A stretch of DNA of 64,000 nt from Chryseosolibacter sp044507775. GTDB lineage: Bacteria; Bacteroidota; Bacteroidia; Cytophagales; Cyclobacteriaceae. How positions within the stretch are numbered: the first letter of the stretch is position 1; each line of letters opens with the position of its first letter. Below, one piece after another: positions 17,249-25,993 of the stretch. The stretch is taken from the NCBI GenBank assembly GCA_044507775.1, contig JBIQIY010000018.1, positions 58,912 through 122,911 on the forward strand, read 5' to 3'. A program made the position numbers and the translations under genes. The notes below the pieces were generated by a model, which ran no database searches, had not been told where the DNA came from, and worked only from the letters and a program-made list of their open reading frames with translations.

Positions 17249-18880
17249 ATGCGTCAGCTTCTTTTCATTTGCAGCTTTGTTTTTTCTTCCCAGGCGCTTT
17301 TGTCGCAAAACATCGTGGAATCCTTGAATCGCATTAACTCGCCGTATGACGAACAGAGTCCGGTGTGGAGTCCCGATGGCAAGTCCGTGTATTTTACAAT
17401 TGCAAACCACCCTGCGAATGTGGGGGGGAAGCAGGATCCCGGCGATATCTGGTTCACGCAGGTCCAGGGATCTACCTGGTCCGCGCCTGTCCACGCCGGA
17501 CCGCTGCTGAATGATCGCGGATACAACGCCGTTGCTGGAATTTCGCAAGATGGAAGCCAGCTTTTTTTGCTCAGCCACTACGGCAATGGCCCAAGCCCGG
17601 CAAAGACACAGGGAATCGCCGTTTCAAAATGGACTGGATCGGATTGGTCCCGGCCTGAGAACCTGGTGATACCTTACTTCATGAACAAATCCGGTATTCT
17701 TTGCGGATCCCTTTCCGCCGACAACTCGGTCTTCATCTTTTCGGCAGAAAGCTATGGGACATACGGCGTGGAAGACATTTACGTCAGCATAAACGAAGGC
17801 GGTAAGTGGAGTGAACCACGAAACCTGGGTCAGGGAATCAATACGCAGTTCCAGGAGTTGAGTCCTTCGCTGAGCGCCGACAATAAGACCCTGTACTTCG
17901 CCAGCAACGGCAGGAAGGGTTATGGAAGCTTTGACATCTATTCGGCTACACGCGTTGATGAGAGTTGGACGAACTGGACCGTTCCCCAAAATCTGGGGCC
18001 GGACGTTAACTCCGATGGTCGCGAGCTCTTTTATCGCGTTATCAATCCGGGAATGCCATTCGCATTTCTCACGACTACCCGGAGCAGTGAGGGATATGGC
18101 GACGTGCTGGTGCATGCCATGCCGGATTCCGGCCCGATGGCAGATGCTTCATCAGTGGTAGCGGCGAAGGCGAGTGCTCCGGATTTGATTTCATCGCCAT
18201 TGCTCGAGCAAAAAGTTGCCCCCGAAGCCAGCACCGACGTGACCCCGCCGACGAAAACTTCAGATGCCGTTGAAGACGAAGTGACCGTCCACGGGAAAAT
18301 CACGAATGCCAGGACGGGTGAGGTGATCCCCGCCAGGATCTCCTTCGAGGGACCCGCGCACGACTCGCAGTCCGTTACCTCGGATGAAAATGGTTATTCG
18401 ATCGCCGTAGCATCTTCGCAGTACTCGATCCGCATCGAAGCGGGAGGCTATGTCAGCACGCTCGAGAAGCTGGATCTCAACGCTGTGGATACACGCAATC
18501 TGGAGATGAACTTTCGCCTTCAGCCGGTGGAGGTTGGAACGACTGTCAACCTCAAGAACGTCCTGTTCGCCCAGGCGAAGACCGACATCCTTCCTGAATC
18601 TTATCCGGAGCTGGACCTGGTAGTGGCATTCCTGAAGGAAAATCCGAAGGTGCGTATTGAATTGATGGGTCACACGGACGGCCGCGGTGTACATGCTGAT
18701 AACGTCAGGCTTTCACAACAGCGGGTCGATAAGGTGAAGGACTACCTGGTTTCAAGAGGTATTGAATCGAGAAGAATTTCCGGAAAAGGATTCGGTGGCA
18801 GCAAGCCCATTGCCAGCAATGATACCGAGGAATCACGCCGTATGAATCGGAGGGTGGAGTTTGTTATACGGAAGTTCTGA
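17249..18880 (+). CDS. OmpA family protein with PD40 propeller repeats
   Basis: 543 aa outer-membrane-associated protein. The signal peptide is MRQLLFICSFVFSSQALLSQ. Residues about 25-280 contain WD40-like PD40 repeats (SPVWSPDGKSVYFTIANH, SPSLSADNKTLYFASNGRKG) that should form a beta-propeller. A linker is followed by a carboxypeptidase-regulatory-like beta-sandwich (VTVHGKITNARTGEVIPARI, about residues 348-410). The C-terminal 115 residues are the OmpA peptidoglycan-binding domain (RIELMGHTDGRGVHADNVRL, then RISGKGFGGSKPIASND). It probably anchors the envelope to peptidoglycan. Such genes in Bacteroidota often belong to PorE-like or gliding modules, but no partners are adjacent. Confidence 0.9.
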   Translation: MRQLLFICSFVFSSQALLSQNIVESLNRINSPYDEQSPVWSPDGKSVYFTIANHPANVGGKQDPGDIWFTQVQGSTWSAPVHAGPLLNDRGYNAVAGISQDGSQLFLLSHYGNGPSPAKTQGIAVSKWTGSDWSRPENLVIPYFMNKSGILCGSLSADNSVFIFSAESYGTYGVEDIYVSINEGGKWSEPRNLGQGINTQFQELSPSLSADNKTLYFASNGRKGYGSFDIYSATRVDESWTNWTVPQNLGPDVNSDGRELFYRVINPGMPFAFLTTTRSSEGYGDVLVHAMPDSGPMADASSVVAAKASAPDLISSPLLEQKVAPEASTDVTPPTKTSDAVEDEVTVHGKITNARTGEVIPARISFEGPAHDSQSVTSDENGYSIAVASSQYSIRIEAGGYVSTLEKLDLNAVDTRNLEMNFRLQPVEVGTTVNLKNVLFAQAKTDILPESYPELDLVVAFLKENPKVRIELMGHTDGRGVHADNVRLSQQRVDKVKDYLVSRGIESRRISGKGFGGSKPIASNDTEESRRMNRRVEFVIRKF

Positions 18881-19126
18881 GCGTTAGACGCGAGACGTTT
18901 CACGCTTCGCGAATAATTTCACGCAAAGGCGCAAAGCTCGCTATTGAATGCAAATGCATCTTCATCAGCCCAATGCATGCGGCTTCAGGTTTTTGCTTGA
19001 TTTCGCCAGCTCATCACAAGAGATCGCTAAGAATTTCCTGCGCTGAAGCACAGGTGGTATCCAGTGTCGTTTGGTCAACACGAAGAGGGGAGGGACCCTC
19101 ATCACTCGCCACTCCCGACTGACGCC
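18881..19126. other. Intergenic region, degenerate repeat start
   Basis: About 245 bp after the OmpA gene. It contains scattered short motifs related to the downstream repeats (CGAGACGTTTCACG, ATCACTCGCCACTC) but no gene, terminator or promoter that I can support. Confidence 0.4.
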
Positions 19127-19311
19127 CGTGCCCCCGCTGAAACTTCCTGAAAGTAAGAAAGGTCGGCTTCGTATTCATTCACGACTTGTAGGAAGACTCG
19201 ATTTCGAGAACGATTTTTCAAAAACTTTCAGGAAGTTTTCCCCTAACGACTCACCACTCACCACTCACTACTGACGATTCACGTCTCACGTCTCACGTCT
19301 CACGACTCACC
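19127..19311. repeat. Composite intergenic repeat, copy 1
   Basis: First of two nearly identical tandem copies with a 194-bp period. It opens with CGTGCCCCCGCTG, then a 99-bp element (19140-19238) bounded by perfect 14-bp inverted ends AAACTTCCTGAAAG and CTTTCAGGAAGTTT. It closes with tracts of ACTCACC/ACTCACT and CACGTCT units. No coding potential. A diverged third copy of the 100-bp element is at 41079-41175. Confidence 0.9.
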
Positions 19312-19320
19312 ACTCACGCA

Positions 19321-19506
19321 CGTGCCCCCGCTGAAACTTCCTGAAAGTAAGAAAGGTCGGCTTCGTATTCATTTCACGACTTGCAGGAAGACTCGATTTC
19401 GAGAACGATTTTTCAAAAACTTTCAGGAAGTTTTCCCCTAACGACTCACCACTCACCACTCACCACTCACTACTGACGATTCACGTCTCACGTCTCACGA
19501 CTCACC
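19321..19506. repeat. Composite intergenic repeat, copy 2, reaching the ggt stop codon
   Basis: Second tandem copy. The inverted-end element is at 19334-19433 (100 bp), with the same 14-bp ends as copy 1 and only a few differences inside (for example TTGCAGG for TTGTAGG). Its ACTCACC tail runs to 19506 and includes the TGA stop of the minus-strand ggt gene (19502-19504), so the repeat and the coding end overlap. Confidence 0.9.
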
Positions 19507-21199
19507 ATCCCATCGCCGCATCTTCCCCGCGTGGATCCGCCCCGCCTTCAAGTCTCCCGTCTGGCCGGACGAGGATCGCGTCGACGCGACCAATCCCGCC
19601 CTGGTAGTCGTTATCGAACCGGTGGCCCATGCCGACAAGAGTGAGACTATCGGATTTTTTCAGTGCACCCTTCTCGGGAAAGATGACTTCCGGAAGCCAT
19701 TGACTGTGTATCCGCTTCGCATTGACCGCTTGTTGCATGCCCATCTTGAAGTCGACGACATTGATGATGGTCTGAAAGACCGAAGTGATGATAGTGGATC
19801 CACCGGGCGTGCCCACGACCATAAACAACTTTCCGTCGCGTTCCAGGATAGTGGGTGTCATGGAACTCAGCATTCGCTTTTGAGGTTCGACCTTGTTCGC
19901 TTCCCCGCCAATGACGCCGTACATATTGGGCTCTCCGGGCTTGATACTGAAATCGTCCATTTCGTCGTTGAGGAAAAACCCGGACCCGGCGACGATCACC
20001 GCGGAACCGTATGAATCATTCAAAGTAGTGGTAACGGCCACCGCGTTGCCATCGGGGTCAACTACTGAAAGATGCGTTGTTTCATGTGATTCGACAGGGG
20101 CGATTTGCCCTTCACTGATATCGCGGCTCGGCGTTGCCCGTTCGGTGTCAAAGGTGAGCATTCGTTTTTCGCTGTATTCTTTGGAAGTGAGTTCCGCGAG
20201 CGGGACATTAAAAAAGTCGGGATCGCCAAGCCACGCCGCGCGGTCCGCATAGACCCGCCGTTGCGCTTCCGTCATCAGGTGGACGGTCCGGACGCTGTTA
20301 TGTCCCCATGACGAAATTGGAAATTTCTCGACCGAATTCAAGAGCTGCAGAAGGGCGATGCCTCCGCTCGAGGGAGGACCCATCGAAATAACTTTGATAC
20401 CCTTGTACGATCCGGTCACCGGCTTGCGCCATTCCGGCCTGTAGCGGCTCAGGTCTTCGAGAGAGATCAATCCGTTGCCGCGCTTCATCTCGGCTACAAT
20501 GTTGTCAGCAGTCCTCCCCGTGTAAAAGCCTGCCGCGCCCTGGTCGCGAATGAGTTCCAGTGTGTGACCCAGGTCCTCCCAAACGATCGTATCTCCCTCG
20601 CGCCAATTTTCGCGCAACAGGAATTCCGGCATGACCGTGTTATAGCGACGAAGTGTGTCCTGCAGGTTGTTGAGACTGCGAGCCATGCGGCGCGTCAGGG
20701 GAAACCCGTTCAACGCGAGGTCGATTGCGGGCTGCACTAGATCCTTCCATGGAAGGGATCCGTATTGGGCGTGTGACTCGTACATTCCCGCAACGGATCC
20801 GGGAACACCGCTCGACAAGTGCCCTTTTTCACTTAGCCCTTTGCGCACTTCACCATCTTCGTCGAGGTACATATCGCGAGAAGCCAGACCCGGCGCTTTC
20901 TCCCGATAATCAAGGGAAGCGATGGTGCCGTCGCGCTTGCGCAATACCATAAAGCCACCGCCCCCGAGGTTGCCGGCAGGGGGATAAACAACTGCCAGCG
21001 CGAGCTGCGTTGCGACCGCCGCATCAACTGCATTTCCGCCCGCTTTCAAAATTTTGACGCCCACTTCGGTAGCCAGCGGATGAGCCGAAACGACCATCGC
21101 GGAATCAGCGATTAGTCCTACAGCCGCTTGCTTCGATAGCGGTGATTTACAGGCAACTGTGGCTATTGCAAGTAAAAGCGGAATAAAGCGTTTTGTCAT
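19502..21199 (-). CDS. ggt: Gamma-glutamyltransferase, lipoprotein form
   Basis: 565 aa from the ATG at 21199 (MTKRFIPLLL). The N-terminus ends in a lipobox (LLAIATVACKS), so the enzyme is probably tethered in the periplasm or outer membrane. It cleaves gamma-glutamyl bonds such as those of glutathione. The precursor must self-process before the nucleophile Thr in ETTHLSVVDPDGNAVAVTT (about residue 373), giving large and small subunits. The small-subunit motifs GSGFFLNDEMDDF and GTPGGSTIIT are intact, as is LDYREKAPG near the N-terminus. The gene is divergent from a TetR regulator 58 bp away. The last codons run into the ACTCACC repeat. Confidence 0.95.
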   Translation of the reverse strand: MTKRFIPLLLAIATVACKSPLSKQAAVGLIADSAMVVSAHPLATEVGVKILKAGGNAVDAAVATQLALAVVYPPAGNLGGGGFMVLRKRDGTIASLDYREKAPGLASRDMYLDEDGEVRKGLSEKGHLSSGVPGSVAGMYESHAQYGSLPWKDLVQPAIDLALNGFPLTRRMARSLNNLQDTLRRYNTVMPEFLLRENWREGDTIVWEDLGHTLELIRDQGAAGFYTGRTADNIVAEMKRGNGLISLEDLSRYRPEWRKPVTGSYKGIKVISMGPPSSGGIALLQLLNSVEKFPISSWGHNSVRTVHLMTEAQRRVYADRAAWLGDPDFFNVPLAELTSKEYSEKRMLTFDTERATPSRDISEGQIAPVESHETTHLSVVDPDGNAVAVTTTLNDSYGSAVIVAGSGFFLNDEMDDFSIKPGEPNMYGVIGGEANKVEPQKRMLSSMTPTILERDGKLFMVVGTPGGSTIITSVFQTIINVVDFKMGMQQAVNAKRIHSQWLPEVIFPEKGALKKSDSLTLVGMGHRFDNDYQGGIGRVDAILVRPDGRLEGGADPRGEDAAMGW

Positions 21200-21217
21200 T
21201 ATTAACATTGGTAAAGT

Positions 21218-21237
21218 GAATATTAAATTCTTAATTC
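21218..21237. promoter_or_regulatory. Candidate operator between ggt and the TetR gene
   Basis: The imperfect palindrome GAATATTAAATTCTTAATTC lies in the 58-bp divergent intergenic region, where a TetR protein would be expected to bind. The half-sites GAATATTAA and TTAATTC differ by an extra base. Position-based inference. Confidence 0.3.
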
Positions 21238-21257
21238 AAGTCAAAGTTGATATTTCC

Positions 21258-21887
21258 ATGAGTCTACGGAAAGAAAAGGCGGCGAGGTTAAAGGTTCAGG
21301 TTCTGGAACAGACCCTTAAACTTATAGGGAAAAAGGCATTCGAAGACATCTATGTAGAAGATATTTGTGAAAAGGTAAAGATATCAAAGGTAACTTTCTT
21401 CAAATACTTCCCCCAGAAGGAGGATGTGCTGCTTTATCATTTCCGTATATGGTGTCTTGGTCGGTCGGTGGAAATGAAACACAAGCCGAAAGAGGGAATC
21501 CAGGGTGTGTATTACCTGCTCGATAAGCTCGGCGACGAATGCGAAAATCATCCGGGCCTCATGCTGAGTCTGGTCGGATACCTCGCTGATTCCAAGCGGC
21601 CACCAAAACCGTTTCCCGTTAAGCCTGAAGAAAAGAAACTCCTTTTTCCCGAGGTCGAAGATGTGACGAGCGTCGATATCCTTTCACTCGATCAGATGCT
21701 GGAAAAGTTTACACTGGAGGCCATCATGAAGAAAGAGATCACTAAAACCAGTTCGACCCGCGACATCACGAATCTCTTCATCACCGTTTTTCTCGGGTCG
21801 ATTATCTCCGCCCACCTGAGCCAGCAGACGCCGCTGAAATTATATTTCCGCAGAAACCTTGATAACGTCATGAAGGGCCTGAGCTGA
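21258..21887 (+). CDS. TetR family transcriptional regulator
   Basis: 209 aa from the ATG at 21258 (MSLRKEKAARLKVQVLEQTL). The longer frame from 21159 would extend into the ggt coding region. The N-terminal helix-turn-helix is clear (LIGKKAFEDIYVEDICEKVK, then ISKVTFFKYFPQKEDVL, about residues 20-56), with the usual FFKYF recognition end. The C-terminal ligand domain is helical and not recognisable by family. It is divergent from ggt, so autoregulation and control of ggt are likely. The ligand is unknown. Confidence 0.85.
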   Translation: MSLRKEKAARLKVQVLEQTLKLIGKKAFEDIYVEDICEKVKISKVTFFKYFPQKEDVLLYHFRIWCLGRSVEMKHKPKEGIQGVYYLLDKLGDECENHPGLMLSLVGYLADSKRPPKPFPVKPEEKKLLFPEVEDVTSVDILSLDQMLEKFTLEAIMKKEITKTSSTRDITNLFITVFLGSIISAHLSQQTPLKLYFRRNLDNVMKGLS

Positions 21888-21911
21888 AAGCTGCACGGAG
21901 GGCACCGGCGC

Positions 21912-22085
21912 TCAGTTTTTCATTCGGACCATTTTCGTTCTTTTCTTCCGCTTGTCTTTCTTCTTGTTGAACCACCAGTGATGATTTTTCGGCTTGACAA
22001 CCATGGTGGTGCGACCCCCTGCGCGATTACTACAGGAAGGGAAAAGCAAGGCAAGAATGACGATGACAAACGAAATCCTTCTCAT
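21912..22085 (-). CDS. 57-aa His/Lys-rich lipoprotein
   Basis: A short complete frame starting at the ATG at 22083-22085 and ending in TGA at 21912. The N-terminus MRRISFVIVILALLFPSCSN is a lipoprotein signal with a lipobox-like FPSC. The mature part is about 40 residues and strongly basic, with KPKNHHWWFNKKKDKRKKR. This charge pattern could bind polyanions or metal; function unknown. It converges with the TetR gene (24 bp between stops). It is below common length limits, but the perfect signal-lipobox architecture makes it credible. Confidence 0.7.
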   Translation of the reverse strand: MRRISFVIVILALLFPSCSNRAGGRTTMVVKPKNHHWWFNKKKDKRKKRTKMVRMKN

Positions 22086-22331
22086 TTACAGTTCAAATGC
22101 GGGGTTCGGCACTCGGGGGCCATTTGCCGTTTTGTTCGCGGCATAAACCCTAAAATTAGACATTGTTCCTGGAAAGAAACGATGGCAGGGGGCTAAAATT
22201 TCAATTGCCGACTCGGCCCGTCCATCTCGCTGGCTGCGAATGCGTTGATGGCACAAAAATTTATCTCCTCAATTCATCTCCGTCGGACGTGTGGTATAAC
22301 TGAATGTGGATTAATGTTGGGGGGAAAGGCG

Positions 22332-22574
22332 ATGGATAAAATTCATTTTAACAATCTTTCAGTAAGTGATCAGGCTTGTTTACTATTAGACGGCGGAGAC
22401 TTACTGGCTACGAATTGCTATTATCATTACAACGTTTTGTTGTACAACTACGAGAATCAATTCATGGAACTTGTGTATGACAACCGCGCAAAGCAGGTGC
22501 TTCTGGTACGAGCCGTGAACGAGAACATCCTCGCGAAATACCTGGATAATATCCGGCTCGACCTGGAATTATAG
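22332..22574 (+). CDS. Small conserved protein, paralogue A of an 80-aa family
   Basis: 80 aa. The start at 22332 is chosen because it aligns without gaps with the start of the second family member at 39051, and because GGGGAAAGG precedes it. Both share an FNxLS opening followed later by a tyrosine-rich strand (NCYYHYNVLLYNYENQFMEL here), a basic turn (DNRAKQVLLV) and the terminal motif LAKYLDNI. It looks like a single small alpha/beta domain without signal or membrane segment. Function unknown. It is followed by a terminator, so it is a monocistronic unit. Confidence 0.75.
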   Translation: MDKIHFNNLSVSDQACLLLDGGDLLATNCYYHYNVLLYNYENQFMELVYDNRAKQVLLVRAVNENILAKYLDNIRLDLEL

Positions 22575-22624
22575 CGGGGTTGGCATAATTATTTTGCAAT
22601 CAGTTTCAGGATTTTTTAACCACT

Positions 22625-22660
22625 AAAGGGCTATAGGTGCAGAAACTATAGCCCTTTCTC
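22625..22660 (+). terminator. Intrinsic terminator
   Basis: Perfect 12-bp inverted repeat AAAGGGCTATAG (22625-22636) and CTATAGCCCTTT (22646-22657) with a 9-nt loop, 50 bp after the 80-aa gene. Confidence 0.8.
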
Positions 22661-22843
22661 ATCCAGAGCCTCTCGCGCGGGCCTTGCGCGCGGGCAGAGG
22701 CGAAGGACCCCGCTGAGTCGCAACGGTCATGCAAGTTGTGCCCACCCCCTCCCCGCGGCGAAATAGTGTATCATTTACATTTCTTCAAGCATCGCGCTCA
22801 AAAAAAGATCTTCTCCGTGTAGGGATCGTCGGGGTTTTTTACG
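22661..22843. other. SusC upstream region with GC-rich hairpin
   Basis: About 180 bp without a gene. It contains a GC-rich inverted segment (22674-22698, CTCGCGCGGG facing GCGCGCGGGCAG) that shares TGCGCGCGGGCAG-like sequence with the palindrome at 63926. The rest shows nothing recognisable. Confidence 0.4.
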
Positions 22844-22857
22844 TCTGAATATTCAGA
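22844..22857. promoter_or_regulatory. Perfect 14-bp palindrome before susC
   Basis: TCTGAATATTCAGA is a perfect palindrome ending 19 bp before the SusC ATG. Its placement fits an operator for a dimeric regulator or part of the untranslated leader. No regulator can be assigned. Confidence 0.4.
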
Positions 22858-22876
22858 GCTACAAAACCCAAACCTT

Positions 22877-25800
22877 ATGAGAAGACTATTACCACTTTTC
22901 CTGTGGATAGCCTTGTGCGGATGTTCGCTGTACGGCTATTCACGAGATCTGACTGTCTCCGATTCTTCATCACCCTTTCCAAACGCAAGCAGCATGCTGC
23001 AGGCCGCGGTTTCCGGTAAAGTTACCGACGAAACCGGTGTGGGCATGCCGGGCGTTAACGTTTTGGTCCAGGGTACCTCCAACGGCACAACCACCGACGC
23101 GGAAGGAAACTACCGCTTAAGCCTTTCGGCGGATCAGTCGGCAGGCGTTCTGGTATTTTCATTCATCGGCTATGCCAACCAGGCGATCCCCGTGAACAAC
23201 CAGAGTGTGATCAACATCACGATGATCGCCGATGTCAAATCCCTCACCGAGGTAGTTGTTGTCGGTTATGGAACGCAGGAGAAGCGCGACGTCACGGCGG
23301 CAATCTCGCAGATCAATGGTGAAGCCATCACCAAAATCCCGACAGGCAATGCAATGGAGGCGATGAAAGGCCAGATCGCCGGCGTCGACATCCTGCAAAC
23401 GGGTGGACGTCCCGGTCAGGCACCACGGATTACTATTCGTGGAAGGCGGTCACTCACTGCCTCAAACGATCCGCTCTTCGTGGTCGACGGAATTCCCATG
23501 ACGGCCGGCACGGAGTCCATCGCTGATTTTAACCCTGCTGACATCGCCTCGGTTGAAGTGTTGAAGGATGCTGCCTCACAGGCCATCTACGGATCCCGCG
23601 GTTCTAATGGCGTAATCCTCATCACCACCAAGCGCGGCGAGCCAGGTAAAACCAGAATCAATTATACCGGCACCTACGGTGTCACCGAGCCGTATAAGCT
23701 TATTCCGATGATGAACGGCCAGCAATTTGCGGACTTGAAGCGCGAGGCAAACAGGCTGGATGCCTCCGGTAAATCAGGTCGTGCGGCCTGGGGTGATGAG
23801 GGATCAACAATCCCTGCGGATGCCGCGGTGTTTAACGATGCGGTCGAGTTGAATTCGGTCGTGAACGGCTTGTCGACCGACTGGCAAGACCTTATTTATC
23901 AGAACGGATCCCAGCTCAATCAGCAGATCAGTGTTTCAGCAGGATCCGAAAAATCGTATCTGATGATGGCGCTGAGTTATTTCAAGGAAGACGGCCTCGT
24001 CGAAGGAACGGACTATGGAAGATATACAGCGCGTATCAACGCAGACCATGATATCAGCAAGACCTTTCGCGTAGGTATCTCTTCGCTGTTCTCAAATGTC
24101 AAGACCAACTGGGGTTCCGGTTCGGTTATCCCGGAGGCTGTCAACCAGAGTCCGCTTGGCTTGCCCTACGATGCGGATGGCAACATCATCTTCCTTCCCA
24201 TATCGGATGGTATCCGTTCCAATCCTTTGAGCGAGCTCGTGCCGGGCAAGCGCGTTGATGAGCGTACGGTGAACCGTGTATTCTCATCGGTTTACCTCGA
24301 CGTCAACATTATGGAGGGACTGAAATACAAGTTCCTCATCGGCCAGGATTATCAATATTTCCAGCGCGGGATATTCGAAGGTCAGTATACCAACACACGG
24401 AAGAACGGTACGCCCTATGCCTCCATTGAAAAGGCACAGAATTTCGGGTACACATTGGAAAACCTGCTCACATACAACAAATCATTTGGCGATCACACCA
24501 TCGGCGCGACGTTGTTGCAAAGTGTCGCGCAGCAAAATTACACGCAGAGCCAGACCGCGGCTGCTAACCTTCCCTATGAATCAGCACTGTGGAATAACCT
24601 TGGGCTTGGTACCATCACTTCCTACGGCACCGACTACGAGCAATATCGCCTGTTGTCTTACATGGGCCGTATCAACTACGCTTATCGCGGCAAGTACTTG
24701 TTCCAGGCGAGCATGCGTTGGGATGGTTCATCTCGCCTTGCGCCCGGACACAAGTGGAATAGTTTCCCGGGCCTGTCAGTGGGATGGAGGATAAAAGATG
24801 AAGCTTTTATGGAAAACATCAGGGTGGTCAGCGAACTCAAGCTGCGCGGATCCTATGGCAAGGTGGGTAACACTGCGGTGGCCCCTTACCAGACGCAAGG
24901 TACGCTGGCTCCTTCGTTATACGACTGGAACAATGTGGACGCTAAAGGCTTCAGGCTTGATCAGATCCCCAGCCCGGACCTTAGCTGGGAATATTCCGAA
25001 TCCTTCGATGCGGGTATCGATTTTGGTTTCTTCAACAGCAGGTTGTATGGATACGTCGATTACTTCACCACATCGACAGGTATTTCACTTTTGTTGAGAA
25101 GGCAGCTTCCCCCGACTTCCGGATATGCCAGTATTTTACAGAACGTGGGTGGAACAAAAACGCGCGGCTTTGAGATCACACTCAACGCAACGGTCCTCGA
25201 TATGCCCAACAGCCTGAAGTGGACGGCCGAATTCAATCTGGCGAGCTTGAAAGAAAAGATTGTCGACCTTGCATTAAAGGGCCCCGATGGCGAGAAGATC
25301 GACGATGTTGGAAACAACTGGTTCATCGGCGAACCCATTCGCGCTTTCTACGACTATGACAAGATCGGCATCTGGCAAGCCGACGAAAAAGACGAAGCTG
25401 CTTCTTTCGGGCAATTCCCCGGCGAGATCAAGCTTCGCGATATCTCCGGCCCTGACGGTGTCCCGGATGGCAAGATCGATGCGACCAATGACCGTGTAGT
25501 TCTCGGAAACGACGTACCCAAGGCCCAGGGAGGCCTGAACAACAAGTTTGAATATAAGGGTATCGACTTCTCCTTCTTCTTTTACTACAGGCTTGGCTTC
25601 ATGATCAATAGCGATTTCAGTAACGGCCAGGCTACTATGCAAGGGCGCTATAACAACATCGTCGTCGACTACTGGACGATCGATAATCCGACGAATGAAT
25701 ATCCGAGGCCTAACAAGAACCAGGAGAATATCACGTACGGATCTTCGCTTCGGTACATGGATGGCGGTTTTGTCAAGCTGCGCAACGTTACGCTCGGATA

Positions 25801-25984
25801 CAGCTTCCCGCCGTCGCTTACGGAACGACTCCATATGTCGAAGCTGAGAGTTTATTTCACCGCTCAGAACCCGCTGATATGGTCAAGCTATAAGTTGTTT
25901 GATCCGGAACGGGCAGGCAATGTCAGCTCAGGTGAAATGCCTTCTTCAATTCTGTGGATGGGGGGTCTAAATGTATCGTTCTAA
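22877..25984 (+). CDS. SusC/RagA family TonB-dependent outer-membrane transporter
   Basis: 1035 aa, typical for the family. The signal peptide is MRRLLPLFLWIALCGCSLYG. Residues about 48-125 are the carboxypeptidase-D regulatory-like domain (VSGKVTDETGVGMPGVNVLV), followed by the TonB-box-like segment EVVVVGYGTQEKRDVTAAI. The plug domain is next (GRPGQAPRITIRGRRSL, then FVVDGIPM, SVEVLKDAASQAIYGSRGSN), and then the 22-strand barrel to the aromatic C-terminus GGLNVSF. It imports oligomers delivered by the SusD protein encoded 9 bp downstream. No glycan-degrading enzyme is adjacent, so the ligand is unknown. Confidence 0.95.
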   Translation: MRRLLPLFLWIALCGCSLYGYSRDLTVSDSSSPFPNASSMLQAAVSGKVTDETGVGMPGVNVLVQGTSNGTTTDAEGNYRLSLSADQSAGVLVFSFIGYANQAIPVNNQSVINITMIADVKSLTEVVVVGYGTQEKRDVTAAISQINGEAITKIPTGNAMEAMKGQIAGVDILQTGGRPGQAPRITIRGRRSLTASNDPLFVVDGIPMTAGTESIADFNPADIASVEVLKDAASQAIYGSRGSNGVILITTKRGEPGKTRINYTGTYGVTEPYKLIPMMNGQQFADLKREANRLDASGKSGRAAWGDEGSTIPADAAVFNDAVELNSVVNGLSTDWQDLIYQNGSQLNQQISVSAGSEKSYLMMALSYFKEDGLVEGTDYGRYTARINADHDISKTFRVGISSLFSNVKTNWGSGSVIPEAVNQSPLGLPYDADGNIIFLPISDGIRSNPLSELVPGKRVDERTVNRVFSSVYLDVNIMEGLKYKFLIGQDYQYFQRGIFEGQYTNTRKNGTPYASIEKAQNFGYTLENLLTYNKSFGDHTIGATLLQSVAQQNYTQSQTAAANLPYESALWNNLGLGTITSYGTDYEQYRLLSYMGRINYAYRGKYLFQASMRWDGSSRLAPGHKWNSFPGLSVGWRIKDEAFMENIRVVSELKLRGSYGKVGNTAVAPYQTQGTLAPSLYDWNNVDAKGFRLDQIPSPDLSWEYSESFDAGIDFGFFNSRLYGYVDYFTTSTGISLLLRRQLPPTSGYASILQNVGGTKTRGFEITLNATVLDMPNSLKWTAEFNLASLKEKIVDLALKGPDGEKIDDVGNNWFIGEPIRAFYDYDKIGIWQADEKDEAASFGQFPGEIKLRDISGPDGVPDGKIDATNDRVVLGNDVPKAQGGLNNKFEYKGIDFSFFFYYRLGFMINSDFSNGQATMQGRYNNIVVDYWTIDNPTNEYPRPNKNQENITYGSSLRYMDGGFVKLRNVTLGYSFPPSLTERLHMSKLRVYFTAQNPLIWSSYKLFDPERAGNVSSGEMPSSILWMGGLNVSF

Positions 25985-25993
25985 TCACACGAA

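Noticed and set aside
19071..19274. 67-codon plus-strand frame
   Set aside because: Lies entirely in the composite repeat and has no protein-like composition or ribosome-binding site.
19140..19433. Insertion sequence
   Set aside because: The inverted-end elements are only about 100 bp and contain no transposase frame; at most a MITE-like or structured repeat.
22086..22331. Riboswitch or structured leader before the 80-aa gene
   Set aside because: No recognisable conserved aptamer pattern or strong hairpin was seen in this 246-bp stretch.
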